Source of the DNA: Adineta steineri | Taxonomy: Eukaryota > Rotifera > Eurotatoria > Adinetida > Adinetidae | Direction: 5' to 3' | Length of the DNA stretch: 64,000 nt | Assembly (NCBI GenBank): GCA_905250115.1 | Contig: CAJNOI010000085.1 | Coordinates: 309,739 to 373,738 of the forward strand | Part shown: piece after piece, positions 1 to 19,439 of the stretch | How the letters are laid out: every line of letters starts with the position of its first letter | How positions within the stretch are numbered: the stretch's first letter is position 1 | Program-made: the position numbers and the translations under genes | Notes under the pieces: model-generated | Told to the model about the DNA's origin: nothing | Database searches by the model: none | What the model saw: only the letters and a program-made list of their open reading frames with translations

Positions 1-47
1 TTTTTTCATTATCTACAGTGTTTTTTTAGATTCAAAACAACTAAGTA

Positions 48-2507
48 ATGGCTTCGGAAATTAGTGATTTATTTAAAACGGTTGATGATAAGATTATTAA
101 TGGAGCAAACAATACCATTCCAGTTAATGATATAAATAACTTATTTAGAACAATTGCACATTTGATCTCAGATAAAGAACCTGATTTAAAGAGAGATTAT
201 TATAATCGTGTTAAACATGAATTTCATATGAAAAAATCAAGTTTTTTAAGATTAATTGGAAAAATAGATGAAGCAGTTAAAGAAGAAGAACTTGTTGGTC
301 GATATGAAGAGGAATTACCATCAAGTCGACAAGACATAATCGATGATAGTAATGATAATTGTGTATTAGCATCTTGTTCTACAACTTTACAAACATTACC
401 TGAATCGGATTTTGAAAAAATCAAAACTGATGTTTTAGATATGTGGAATCAATTAAAAGATTACATAAAAGATTGCCAATTAGGTTCTACAGTTAATGAT
501 TTAGATGATTTAATTAATATTTTTAATGTCAGCGAAGTTAATCTATTTGATCAATACATGAAATTAGAAGAATTATCGTCAAAAATACGATTTATTTTAA
601 ATCTTTTAAAAAGTCAGATATTTTCGAGTGATAATAAATCCGACAAAACAATTAAATCAAATGTACAACTCTCCAATACATGGAATGATGAATTACTTAA
701 ATTTATTGTAAAACTTGATTTAATTGTTTTTAATTGTCTTTATGAATATCGATGCAATTTCGGACAATTTCTTTTATCACAAAAGCATAGACTAAATGAC
801 TTTTTATTTGATAATATTCCATTTACTGAAGAACGTATTAATGCACATGCTAGAAAATTAGCTGGTTTATTTCATCCTGATAAAATTCAACGTCCTCAAG
901 ATATTGCAAATTTTCGTGAATTATTTGAATGTATTATTATTGTAAGGAATAATTTTCTAAACGATTTAACACAACGTGCAACTATTAATGGTTTAGTAGC
1001 TATGCATAAAGAAAAAGGATATGAATTCTGGATAATTGCAAGAGATTATAGTCGAGCAAAAAATGAAAAATGGGATGAATTATGTCATTTTAAAGAAGAT
1101 CAGTTAAAACAATTTACTAAAAATGAATTATTAACTCATCAGAAACAATTTGCATTATGTGCATATGAAGAATACCGTGCAGCAGCTTTAGCATTAGGTG
1201 ATCATGGAAATATTGAAGAACGTTCCGAGTTAAGAAGACTAATGGCAATAGCACTTTATACAGCTGAGAGATATTTACCGGCACAGACTTATGTTATTGC
1301 AGCGATGCATATTTTATTGAATGATATTCCATCAGATAATTATTCAAAAAAATTTGATGAATTAAAAGAATTATTAAATAAAGTATCACAAAATACTTCA
1401 TCGACGAAGACATCGAATGGTAATTCTAAAGCAATAATAAATCAAACGACTACAGATAGATCTATTATTGCTAACAATCAATCTACACACACATTAATTC
1501 AAAAAAGAGCATATCTTAAAGATGAATTAAAATCCATTGTACTTCAACAATGTTTATTTAGAAGTGAAGAAAAAGAAATAAAAACATCTGAAGAATTAAT
1601 ACTTCATGCCAAACGACAAGCTTTTAAACACAAGAACAAAGGTATTATATTAGGAGCAAGTGGTGTTGCTGTGGGTTCAAGTATGCTTGTATCGACATAT
1701 AATAGTATTATAATAGGTGCTGAATTTGGGGCAACATTTGGTCCACTAGGTATTGTGGTTGGTATAATTGCCGGAGTAAGCGTTGGAGCTGGTAGTCTCC
1801 TTCTAGGGCATAACCTTATAAAGCAAAGTCAAGAGCAATTTAAAGAACCAAGAATTCGAGAAAATTTAAATAAAATATTTAATCAAGCATTAGAATATTA
1901 CAAAGAAGGAAATTATACCGGTTTCTTGGAATTATTAGCTACAAAGTATTCAAAAGATCGTTCATTGTTAACAATTAAAATTGATGAACAAGAACATGAA
2001 ATAAGAGTAGAAGTAAAGGCAAAAGAAATTGTTAAAATATTATTAAAACATGATTTTCGTCCAGATGGTACTGCTTATCTATTGATTTTAATTGGCGAAG
2101 CTCTTTTAAAAAGACCACAATTTCGAAAAGACAAAACTAATTTTTGTCAGCCAACACAATCACTTTTAAATGAATATGCAAGCCAGTTATTTTCGGAAGT
2201 TTTTCAAGCAACATCGTTATTACAAGTTAAAGCTAAAGAATTAGACGACAAAGTAAAAAAGAAACAATTAGAACGTGCTGAAGCCAGGACAGCTATTCTA
2301 TCTAATTATTGGTGGGAAATTATGGCACTTCATTCATCATATACAGATTCCATTCCAAAAGAATATTTCTCAGACGCACTTAACACACCATTTAGCAGTC
2401 GTCTTGAGGAATTAGGTATGATAGCACGTTTAAATTGTGCAATTGTACAAATAATTATTGGTAGTTCTGATAATTTAAAAAGAACTAGTTCATATATTAT
2501 ATCATGA
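48..2507 (+). CDS. J-like-domain protein with a central hydrophobic segment (single exon, 819 aa)
   Basis: This is an uninterrupted 819-residue reading frame. Residues about 258-305 resemble a degenerate DnaJ J domain: a helix containing ARKLAGLFHPDK carries HPDK (276-279) where J proteins carry the Hsp70-activating HPD, followed by an FRELFECI helix. Residues about 533-590 form a Gly/Ala/Val-rich hydrophobic stretch that could be a membrane hairpin. The remainder is charged and helical, with a low-complexity Ser/Thr/Asn linker near 450-480. There is no signal peptide. A poly-pyrimidine stretch ending in AG lies just before the ATG, so a 5' UTR intron is possible. I do not recognise the whole protein. 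A role as an Hsp70 partner is inferred only from HPDK. The next gene, on the same strand, is a patatin-like protein of similar intronless build. Confidence 0.75.
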   Translation: MASEISDLFKTVDDKIINGANNTIPVNDINNLFRTIAHLISDKEPDLKRDYYNRVKHEFHMKKSSFLRLIGKIDEAVKEEELVGRYEEELPSSRQDIIDDSNDNCVLASCSTTLQTLPESDFEKIKTDVLDMWNQLKDYIKDCQLGSTVNDLDDLINIFNVSEVNLFDQYMKLEELSSKIRFILNLLKSQIFSSDNKSDKTIKSNVQLSNTWNDELLKFIVKLDLIVFNCLYEYRCNFGQFLLSQKHRLNDFLFDNIPFTEERINAHARKLAGLFHPDKIQRPQDIANFRELFECIIIVRNNFLNDLTQRATINGLVAMHKEKGYEFWIIARDYSRAKNEKWDELCHFKEDQLKQFTKNELLTHQKQFALCAYEEYRAAALALGDHGNIEERSELRRLMAIALYTAERYLPAQTYVIAAMHILLNDIPSDNYSKKFDELKELLNKVSQNTSSTKTSNGNSKAIINQTTTDRSIIANNQSTHTLIQKRAYLKDELKSIVLQQCLFRSEEKEIKTSEELILHAKRQAFKHKNKGIILGASGVAVGSSMLVSTYNSIIIGAEFGATFGPLGIVVGIIAGVSVGAGSLLLGHNLIKQSQEQFKEPRIRENLNKIFNQALEYYKEGNYTGFLELLATKYSKDRSLLTIKIDEQEHEIRVEVKAKEIVKILLKHDFRPDGTAYLLILIGEALLKRPQFRKDKTNFCQPTQSLLNEYASQLFSEVFQATSLLQVKAKELDDKVKKKQLERAEARTAILSNYWWEIMALHSSYTDSIPKEYFSDALNTPFSSRLEELGMIARLNCAIVQIIIGSSDNLKRTSSYIIS

Positions 2508-3135
2508 AAATAAGATCAAAGCTATATAAGATACTTTGATACAATATCATCGATTTTAATGAATCATAATTTTATTGTGTCGGTACGATATCTAACTGTT
2601 ACAGGTTTAAAGATTTTTAGAGCATCATACATATATACTATAATACTTTCTTCATCAGAAATACTTCATTGTAAAATATCTTGTGATGATATACTCCCAA
2701 TAAAGTTGAACAAACATTATTAAAAATGAAGAAAAACTACGTTTATAGATATTCAAATTTTTTGTGTCGTATTGGTCTGACTTGAATAACTAGTTTAAAT
2801 ATAGCTGTGCTTCTTAACACTAAGGAAAACCTCTCTAGTCAAAGAGACACAAACAATCAGATTGCATTTATCTCAAATCAAAGTTAGTAGATAGCATAGT
2901 TGTTTTCTTCATACGCCTCCTTCTATGCCGTTTTAGTATTTAAGATTCTATAAAAATCATGCTGATAGTGTCCCTGTTAAATAGTTCTCCTGGTCAAGTA
3001 GACAGACTATGTATGAGAATAATGCTAATAAAAATCCACTCTTCTATCATAAACTCCCATCGCTGTTTGAGTGTCCCATACGTGTAGTAATTTCACAGAA
3101 TAGTAGTACAGAAAAAGAATGATGTCATATTTGAA
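2508..3135. other. Intergenic, no gene seen
   Basis: AT-rich spacer between two forward genes. I see no convincing coding stretch, tRNA or repeat. It presumably holds the 3' end of the upstream gene and the promoter of the patatin gene. Confidence 0.6.
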
Positions 3136-5316
3136 ATGCTGAGAAAAAGTCAAGAAATGATCTTAACTGTAAAACAACGACGAGCAACATCAGCGAACAA
3201 TCAATTTTTTATCATATCTGAAACACTTGAACAAGCACTCGATGATCTTCTATTAGCTTTTGGTTATTCACCTTTATCAAATGTAAATCATGAATTATTA
3301 ACATTAGAAAATCATATTTTACTTGAAAATATAAAAAAGGTGCAAATAAATGGAATACTTATTAACTGTCATTGTGTTAAAGCTGTAGCTAATGCTTCAA
3401 AATTCTTTACTGATCTCTCTGAATTATCATTTGATGAACAGAAAATTATTATTAATCAAGAAAATTTTGTTTCAAAAGTAAAAGATATTTATGAAAAGAA
3501 TAATGATTCGACGTTAAAATTAGCTATTGAAATGATTATGAAAAATGATATTAATGATAATAGTATCTTTAATTGGGAAGTTTGTCATGCATACGCTCAA
3601 AATTGGGCTTTATCTACAATTCATTTACCTTTATTATCAAAAATATACAATGTTACAATTCATTCATGTACTATAATACAACATTCAACAGAGGGACGTA
3701 TATTTATGACAAAGGAAAAGATACCTATTGAATATGATACTCAACGTGTATTTGTAGTATTAAATAATGATCAACAACAACACATAATTGGATTATTTAC
3801 TTCATGTGAATTACGATTAAATTATCTTTACAATCAATTAAATTTATCAGATAGTAACGAAGTTAAAATCGATATATATCATCAGATAGCTTTGAATCAT
3901 CGTTTAAAAGCTGAACATAATGAAAAAATTCATCATTTAAAAGCATTACGAAGTTGGCATTCGGCAATGGAAAATTATTCTGAAATATTAGCTTTAAGTA
4001 ATACTAATGATTTACAAGCAGCATTAGGATATGGACGATGTTTAATTATGCTTAGTAAATTTATACGTGCAATTAAATTTTTATCTGAAACAATTGAAAC
4101 ACATCAAAAATCAATAACAGCTGAAGGATGGTATTTATTAGGTGTAGCAAAACGAAAACGTTATCTTTACAAAGAAGCAAAATATGCTATAAAAGTAGCA
4201 TTACGACTTGATCAAAATTATGCTGATGCTAAAAGTGAACTTCAAATAATTGATTGTTTACAAGATCAAACAATGGAAAAACATTTAAAAATTTATAAGA
4301 ATATGACAACTACATATTCTAAACAATGTCGTACTGATTCATATAATATTTTGTCGATTGATGGTGGTGGTGTTCGAGGTATAATGCCAGCTGTATTAAT
4401 ATCAGAAATTGAACGTAGAACAAATCGATCTGCTGCATCTTTATTTCATTCAATGGCAGGTACATCAACAGGAGCTATTATTGCTGCTGGCTTATCAACT
4501 CCTGAGTTTAGCATAGATGAACCTGTAAAACCTCGTTATAAATCTTCTGATATTGTTCAACTATATCATGAACATTCATCAGAAGTTTTCAAACAATCAC
4601 CGAGTCTAATTTACAATTTCAGACGACCAATTACACAAGAATCAAAATATATTGATGAAGGCCGATACGAATTATTTAGACGTTATTTTTGTGATACAAA
4701 AATATCAAATGCATTGACTGATCTCATCATACCGGCTGTTCGACATGATTCAAAATCAACACATATATTTAATACATACACTAGTTTATGTGATAAAAAG
4801 GAAGATTACAAACTATATGATATACTTATGTGTACAACAGCTGCTCCAACATATTTTCAACCATATAAACTTGGTTCTAAATCATATGTTGATGGTGGTG
4901 TTCAGATGAATAATCCAGCTATGGCTGCATATACACAAGCGAAAAGTGGCAATACATCACAAGAAAATATTTTTATTTTATCACTTGGGACTGGTGATTA
5001 TATACCTGATCCAATTAAACCAGATGCTTATCGCCATTTGTTATTTTATGTTAAAAATAGTCGAGAAGTTTTAAATATAGTGTTTGATGGACCACAATCA
5101 AATACAGATTTGCATTTATTGCATATAATGGAAAAAGATAAATATTGTCGCTGGCAAATGTGGCTTGAAGAACCAATAGAATTAGATGACTGCCAGGAAA
5201 CAACAATTAATTGTCTATATGATCATGCACGAGCATTTTTTGAAGAAATCGATGCATATGATAATGGTAAACGTCTTGGTTTAGTTCTCGATCGATTGAA
5301 AGGTGATGAACATTAA
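3136..5316 (+). CDS. Patatin-like phospholipase with TPR-like region and novel N-terminus (726 aa)
   Basis: The C-terminal third (about 403-640) is a complete patatin domain: oxyanion motif DGGGVRG (409-415), nucleophile elbow GTSTG (442-446, Ser444) and the dyad Asp in DGG (586-588). The expected activity is acyl hydrolysis of membrane lipids. Residues about 265-370 contain helical repeats resembling TPRs. The N-terminal 230 residues are unassigned; a segment around 150-220 (WALSTIHLPLLSKIYNVTI, then QQHIIGL) faintly resembles the later part of an OTU-type protease fold, but no clear catalytic Cys is visible. The frame is intronless, and the chosen ATG is the first after an in-frame stop at 3088. 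Patatin-plus-repeat architectures occur in bacterial and eukaryotic defence proteins, but that role here is inference. Confidence 0.88.
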   Translation: MLRKSQEMILTVKQRRATSANNQFFIISETLEQALDDLLLAFGYSPLSNVNHELLTLENHILLENIKKVQINGILINCHCVKAVANASKFFTDLSELSFDEQKIIINQENFVSKVKDIYEKNNDSTLKLAIEMIMKNDINDNSIFNWEVCHAYAQNWALSTIHLPLLSKIYNVTIHSCTIIQHSTEGRIFMTKEKIPIEYDTQRVFVVLNNDQQQHIIGLFTSCELRLNYLYNQLNLSDSNEVKIDIYHQIALNHRLKAEHNEKIHHLKALRSWHSAMENYSEILALSNTNDLQAALGYGRCLIMLSKFIRAIKFLSETIETHQKSITAEGWYLLGVAKRKRYLYKEAKYAIKVALRLDQNYADAKSELQIIDCLQDQTMEKHLKIYKNMTTTYSKQCRTDSYNILSIDGGGVRGIMPAVLISEIERRTNRSAASLFHSMAGTSTGAIIAAGLSTPEFSIDEPVKPRYKSSDIVQLYHEHSSEVFKQSPSLIYNFRRPITQESKYIDEGRYELFRRYFCDTKISNALTDLIIPAVRHDSKSTHIFNTYTSLCDKKEDYKLYDILMCTTAAPTYFQPYKLGSKSYVDGGVQMNNPAMAAYTQAKSGNTSQENIFILSLGTGDYIPDPIKPDAYRHLLFYVKNSREVLNIVFDGPQSNTDLHLLHIMEKDKYCRWQMWLEEPIELDDCQETTINCLYDHARAFFEEIDAYDNGKRLGLVLDRLKGDEH

Positions 5317-5580
5317 TATATCCACAAGAATTATTTTATCATAAGTAGTTGCACAAACAAAAAACGTATTACTCCATTGTTACAAAGAACAATAATTTTA
5401 TAATAGACATCCTATGTAAAAATATATAAAGTTTTTATTTTCTGTTGTCGAAACCATGTATTCTGATATTAAAAAAAAACAGAGTTATTTTTTAGCAGTA
5501 ATTTTATTATTTCAATAATTTATATAAATCTAATATTGTATCTATAACAATTATAACTACGAACAAAAAAAAAGAAAATT

Positions 5581-8159
5581 TTATTTAATATATTCTGCTA
5601 ATTCGAGAACAACACTTGGTCGTTGTATATTTACTATTGGATCAAATCCATATGTCATTAGATAATCACCAGATAATGATTGTTCAGAAATAATTGTCGA
5701 TGGATCAGTATCTGGATAAATATTAATTTCTTGAATAGTATATATCTTTGTTGAATTAAGTCCTTTTAATCGAATAGCACCATTACTACCAGCTAAGTAT
5801 CGATGACCAACTAAATAAGTAAACCAAATAGCTTTATCTTGATTTTCATTGACATACATTAAAGATGCTATATCACGCTTTAGACGATATGGAGAAACTA
5901 ATCGATATTGTTCACCATGCCATATAATATCTTTTAAACGATTATAAGTCAGAAGTACATCTTGACTAAATTTCAGTTCATTTTCATTAAATTTGCTTAC
6001 AACAATATCATATCCTAATTTTCCCATCATACTTACATCTGTTCGAAATTTTAATGATTGTTTACCCCAATCAGTTATATGATTACAAGATGTAATTGCT
6101 GGAAAAAAATATGAATAATTCCATTGTATAAACACTCGTTCAACACCATCAGTATTATCACTTGGCCAAAATTCAGTAAAATATTTTAACATACCATAAT
6201 CAATTCGTCCACCACCACCTGAACATAACATAATTGGTACTGAAGGATATTTTTGTCGTAATCGATCTAGAACATCGTATAAACCATGAACATAATCAAC
6301 ATATAGATGAGATTGATGTGAATTTGTTGTTGAATATGCATTATAAATAGGTGAATTACAATCCCATTTAATATAAGCTAATGTTGGATGTTCAGTAAAT
6401 AATTGATCCACAATATTATAAACAAATTCTTGAACATCTTTATTTGACATATCAAGTACAAGTTGATTACGATAATAATATGCTGATCGATTTGGTAATT
6501 TAATAACCCAATCAGGATGATTTTCATAAAGTTCACTTTTTGGATTGATCATTTCTGGTTCAATCCAAATACCAAATTTCATCCCAATAGTTTCTGCTTG
6601 ATTAATTAAATAACCAATACCATGTGGTAATTTTTGAATATTTTCTTGCCAATCACCTAAACCAGCACTATCATTATCTCTAGGATATTTATTACCAAAC
6701 CAACCATCATCAAGAAGAAATAAATCAACACCTAATTTTTTTCCATCTTGAATTAATGTTGTTAATATTTGTTCATCAAAATTAAAATAAGTTGCTTCCC
6801 AATTATTCAATAATGTTAATCGGTCACCTTCACCGTCTATTATACGATATTTTCTTGCCCATCGATGCCAATTTCGACTTAGTACATTTAATCCTTGATA
6901 AGAATATTGGAAAAGAAAACTAGGTGTAATAAATTCTTTATTTGGAATTAAAAAATATTCGGATGCATATGGATTAATACCAGTAATAAGACGTAAATTT
7001 TGAAGTGGATCAATTTCAAATTGTATTTGATAATTACCTGTCCATGCAAGTGTACCAGCAAATATTTCACCAATATCTTCATTATCATGATTCAATGGTT
7101 GATTTAATGATAAAAGAAATGATGGTGATTGAAATAGATCTGCTCGTGTTCCTAATTTTGTATCTAATATTTTAATACCTGACGTAAGTTGAATTTCTTC
7201 TGGAATCATTTCTCGTGCCCAATCACCATGAAAATGTGTAAGATAATATTTATGAAATGAACTAAAATATAAATTAGCTGAACTATATTTTTGTAAACGT
7301 ACAATATCATCTTCTGAATGTTTAATACTTGTCCATTGTTCAATAATATTTTCATTATAAAAAGCTTTATAGTAAAGAATAACTTCAAATGGATAAACAG
7401 AATCTTTTAAATAAATTGTTGTTAATATTATTTCGTTCGATTGATTATTTTTATCTTGTTGATGTGATACATATTTTAATTCTAAAGATGGATTTCCATC
7501 AGCATGAATAACTTGTATAGCAGGTTCGAGTAAATTACGTGTGCCACTCGGTGTATAAACGGAACTATATAAACCGGTATAATCACCATTCAATTGTTTA
7601 GCATCAAAACTTGGAATATATGCATATTCTTCATTATTACAAAGTCGTTTTCCAATATAGATTAATAATGGATCACGATTTTGATTGATTCGTATAACAA
7701 GTGCTGTCGATTCAGTTTCAATCGATATGTGAATTATATCATCTTGATTGGCTAAAAAGAAAATTATTCATTAGATTTTAGTTTTTCATGGTTGTCATTC
7801 AAAAAATCGTACTAATAGTCACTTATATTATAAAGTAGAACTAATTTTGAAAAAAATTATATAAGCAATTCAAATAAAAATGTATGGTTTAAAAAGCATG
7901 AAATATTTTCTATTATCAATAGATGAACTAAGAAGAATGTATATCTTATTCTTCTATCTAAAATTATGTAAAGCGATTCAATTCTTTTTTTGTATGACCG
8001 TTACACTTAAATATCTCTAGTCATTTTGTTCTGAATGTAAACTGAACTATATGTTACATGAAGACAGTAAACAAGACATGTCTTTTCTCTAATTAACAAA
8101 AAAATAGTCTATATCGATCGATTGAAAAGTGTATAACAAAAAAATAAATTACCAGTCAT
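5581..8159 (-). CDS. GH36 alpha-galactosidase (raffinose/melibiose type), 725 aa, with 7-nt first exon
   Basis: Hydrolyses terminal alpha-1,6-galactosides. Exons on the minus strand are 8159-8153 (ATG ACT G) and 7751-5581, separated by a 401-bp GT-AG intron; the join restores reading of MTANQDD into the beta-sandwich region (ALVIRINQNRDPLL). GH36 motifs are intact: LDDGWFG (about 349-355), IKWD with nucleophile Asp466, CSGGGGRID (512-520) and SDNTDG with acid/base Asp534. Length matches bacterial and fungal GH36 enzymes of about 720-740 residues. No signal peptide is seen, so the protein is probably cytosolic. Animals normally use GH27 for this activity, so transfer from bacteria or fungi followed by intron gain is likely. 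The tiny first exon is the least certain part; the body of the enzyme is secure. Confidence 0.92.
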
Positions 8160-9195
8160 GATTTAATTATTGAACAAATTATTTAGTACAATGATGAGCC
8201 CTTACTAGAAGACAAACAAAATATAATGATTGGGTTATCGTTTATAATCAATGAAAATATATCGAAACGAATGATGGCGGAATACGATGGATGTATCAAA
8301 ACTTTTTAGTATATCAGATAATGAATAAACCTTTATCTGACCGCTTAGTACAAATCTTGAAGAACCAGTATAGTTTCTTTCATCATTTTATCTGACATTG
8401 AAATATTTATCATTTCTTTCATAGCTATTCATTTCATAAACAATAATAAGACTACAAATTTCATACGAAAAATGATCGAATATATTTAGCTAAATGAAGA
8501 AAATGTTGTGTAATTAATATAACACTTTTTTTCACAGAACTATTGAATTCCGTTTTGTTTGTAAGAAGTATGCTAATATTACAACTGCTTGTAAAGTAGA
8601 AGATGTAATATTTGAGTTTATTTTTTGTTCTAGAAAAAGAGGATTATTTTAGACTGATCGACTGACGTTTTATCACGATATTGTCTCAGTGATAACAAAT
8701 TGTAATACATTCTTTACATTACTCTCTGTTGGAATTTTGTATTATTTTTGAAACTAGAATCATACGAACATATCTTCATGTAAGAGTCGGTAATAAAAAA
8801 AACGTATTGTCAACCTATTTTATTAATAATAGTTAAACTTGTATTCTTCTTCTTCTATTTAGAATAACGAATAAACGTTACGTTTGTGAAGACGATTATT
8901 TTTATTACATATATATATTTTATCGATAGGTGTCGTTAGCAATCGTCAATTACCTTCTAACGGCTTCCTTATACGCTGATCGGTCAATTTTTTTTCTTTC
9001 CTGTTTGACAATCTGTGTGTATGACTGACTGACTTATTTCTTCTATATTGTAAACAAACAACAAGCAACAAAGAGATGATCCATCTTATCTTGAGAATTT
9101 TCAGTGTATTTACGTGTTAGTGTACGTGAGTGCGTGTCTATGTATATTAATGGCTTGTTGTTCTTATTTAATATAATTGTATTAAAAAGAAAATA
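8160..9195. promoter_or_regulatory. Divergent intergenic region between the alpha-galactosidase and MRCK genes
   Basis: About 1 kb between divergently transcribed genes, so both promoters should lie here. It is AT-rich, with scattered poly-A/T runs and an alternating AT tract near 8911-8920. I can place no specific TATA box or factor site with confidence. Confidence 0.4.
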
Positions 9196-16676
<7,481 letters not shown>

Positions 16677-18352
16677 TGATCTTATTTGTATTGAGAATGA
16701 AAGACAAGAAGATTATTCTTTGTTTTCTTTTTCTCTTGTCAGTTAAATTCATTCATCACGAACAATTAAATAATCTTCTTCTTCTTCTTTTTTTTGTATT
16801 ATCCTATTTCGCGTGCAATTTTTTTACTCCTGTTTTTTTTGCTGTGTGGTGACCCACTTTTTTTTGGTGCCTTTTTTTTCTATTTCTTTATGCACACACA
16901 CACACACACATTCATATATATATATATAAGATAAAATTTTTTTTCTCCGTTACACCTGTTATCGTCATTATTCTTATTCTTTATTAATGCTAAATCTGTA
17001 CGAAGTGAATGAACGAATGTATATGGAAAAAGCCGTTATTGACTTTTTTTTCTTCTTTTCTTTTTTTCCTTTGAAGTAATAGTCTTCTGCTAAAAATGTG
17101 CTTGTTATTTGATTGAATCATTAATGCTAAATGTACAGACATTTAAAATTTAACACTTTAGTTTCACTATAAGTTTAGAATCATTCTAATTGTCTAAATA
17201 TAATAAGACGGTATAGAAAAATCATCAGAATATCATTCTTAATTAATATTAGAAGGATCTCCGAACAAAATATCTGACGATCAACCATCTTTCGAAAATA
17301 AAAAATATTTTGAATCAGAAGTATCATTCTTCTAATACAAATTTCAATGAAAGAATCGATCTATTTCACTCAACTATTCTTATTGATGATCATATAAAAG
17401 CAATTCTTTATTTTCTTTTATGTAGTTGTATTACTGCTTAAGATAAATGACTGCAGAAAAAATAAAGTAAATGTTGCTTACTTATAGTTGACAATGTCAT
17501 CCATCTAAGAAAATATATTTAATATAACGTGAGACTTTTAAATCAAAATTATTTCAAATAGATATTATTATAATAATAGAAGTTGAGTACAGTTTAAAAA
17601 TTATTGTAATTGAAAACGTGAATTAAATTCTAGAATAATTGAGTGCAAAAACCTAATATTACGACTCATGATCAAGATTTAGTAACTTTATAGAATATTG
17701 ACGGCAAAATAGAAAGAGATTTTCATTCAAAGAAATCTGAATCATATATTTTATATTCGTCCTAAAGCGAATATCGATCGAATGATGTCTATAATGATCC
17801 TGTTATTTATTTCATGAATAACTAATGATGAAATATTTTAACTAAAAAATTACTGAATTTTCTTTCATTCATGCAACATCATCTTTTGAATAAATTGTGT
17901 ATGATACTTTTCAGTTAATATTTCAAGCCTTAAAAATATATTGATCTCATGGAAGCAGTCTTTTTAAGTGCAACTCATTATGATTAAATGGGTCATTAAT
18001 TCATTTTTCTACGAAACATATCTAATATGAAACTGCAATATTCTACTTGTAGACAATATAACGTTTAAATTACATTGAAGGAGAGATATTTGATTATTTA
18101 ATAGCTGTTTTAATAAAAATAACTATAATATTTATTTAACCTTTTTTTTTATATTTATAAAACATGTATATTATATAAATTAAAGCAAGAATATCGCAGT
18201 TGTGTATTTATGTTGGTTGTCGATTCATTTATTGACTAGCAGTGTTATTTGTAAATATTTGCTTTATCTTTCTTCACCTTTCTATATTTTTCTTTTCGAA
18301 CTTTGTCACATGTTATATTGCCTCGTATTTTCTTTCTTATTCTTGACATGAA
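16677..18352. other. Intergenic, 3' of MRCK
   Basis: T-rich sequence with a (CA)9 tract at 16893-16910 and an (AT)n tract at 16914-16928 close downstream of the MRCK stop. The rest, up to the assembly gap, shows no gene. No further exon of the amidase whose start lies beyond the gap could be found here. Confidence 0.6.
16893..16928. repeat. (CA)n and (AT)n microsatellites
   Basis: Nine CA units followed three bases later by about seven AT units, in the 3' flank of the MRCK gene. Confidence 0.95.
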
Positions 18353-18452
18353 NNNNNNNNNNNNNNNNNNNNNNNNNNNNNNNNNNNNNNNNNNNNNNNN
18401 NNNNNNNNNNNNNNNNNNNNNNNNNNNNNNNNNNNNNNNNNNNNNNNNNNNN
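18353..18452. other. Assembly gap (100 N)
   Basis: Exactly 100 N, the conventional size for a gap of unknown length. The gap interrupts an amidase coding region on the minus strand, and the two sides do not match as one protein. Confidence 0.98.
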
Positions 18453-18652
18453 GCAAGTTCTTCAATATTATCAATTTCAGTTATTTCAAGATCAAGTGTG
18501 GAAAGAATTCCACATTGAGATGGAACTATTGTTAAATTCTTTGGAGGATTATTTAATACCGATTCAGATAATTTCCATTCTTGAGGAATTAAATCATGTA
18601 ATGCAGTTTGTTTTTGACGAGCTTTTTCTTCCCAACTTTGTAAGGCTGACAT
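18453..18652 (-). pseudogene. N-terminal fragment of a fungal-type amidase (amidase signature family), cut by the gap
   Basis: From an ATG at 18652 the first 66 residues (SWEEKARQKQTALHDLIPQE, then CGILSTLDLEITE) match the N-terminal leader of fungal acetamidase/general amidases, which precedes the Ser-Ser-Lys catalytic domain. At residue 66 the sequence enters the 100-N gap. On the far side the same frame (18352 down to 18245) is basic and repetitive with no amidase similarity, and no catalytic GGSSGG segment occurs in the next 1.6 kb. Either most of the gene is missing from the assembly or this is a truncated remnant. A full enzyme would hydrolyse small amides. Animals rarely carry this fungal type, so horizontal origin is plausible. 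Confidence 0.6.
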
Positions 18653-19439
18653 ATTGTAAATATAATTTTATCTTATCTGAAACAGTAAAAACATAAAAAG
18701 AAAAAAATTATCATGACATGACATAAATTTTCAAATAAAATAATTTCAAGTTGGTCAATAGGTTGAATTTTCATGTATCTATAAACAATTGATTCTTTGA
18801 AGTGAAGTGGATACAATCCATTAATTACTATGTGTCCACCATGAAAGATTTTTCTTTCGTCTGTCTTATTCGTAATAACAGTAGATTCTATATTTTAATA
18901 AACATATACCTTGCAGATGGAAAATAAAGACGATGATAACAGATAAGATCGTTTTAACAACATAAAAAGATGACTTTTGTCATTTCAACTTATCCTTATG
19001 ACAAAGCTTCTCTTCAAGATAGAAAATTTCCTATAATAATTAACGATCAATTGTTTTTTTACTTCATGAATCGATTTCTTGAATATTGTTTCTATAGATC
19101 AATCATATACGTGTTTATTAGATTTCATAACATCATCATGTTGAATTATTATTTTATATTATGTTTTAAATCTGTTAGAAAATGATAAATATATTTTAAC
19201 GTAAAATTGCTTTGTAAGTGAAAATTTTGTTCGTTTATTTGATATTTCATCTCTAGAATTTTTTGTTTTATTCAACGAAACTGAAAGCATCATCGTAGAT
19301 ATAGAGTCAAGTGCAAAATACTCAATTAAATAAGGAAAAAAAGAACAAAGTTCAATTTGAAATAAATGTTTCTGTTCGATCGTTTCTAATTATAAAATGA
19401 AAATAATAAAGTTTTGATAATTTTGTTATTTTCTTCTTT
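18653..19439. other. Intergenic, no gene seen
   Basis: AT-rich spacer between the amidase fragment start and the 3' end of the DNAJA gene. Short frames here lack codon structure or similarity and are treated as chance. Confidence 0.6.
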
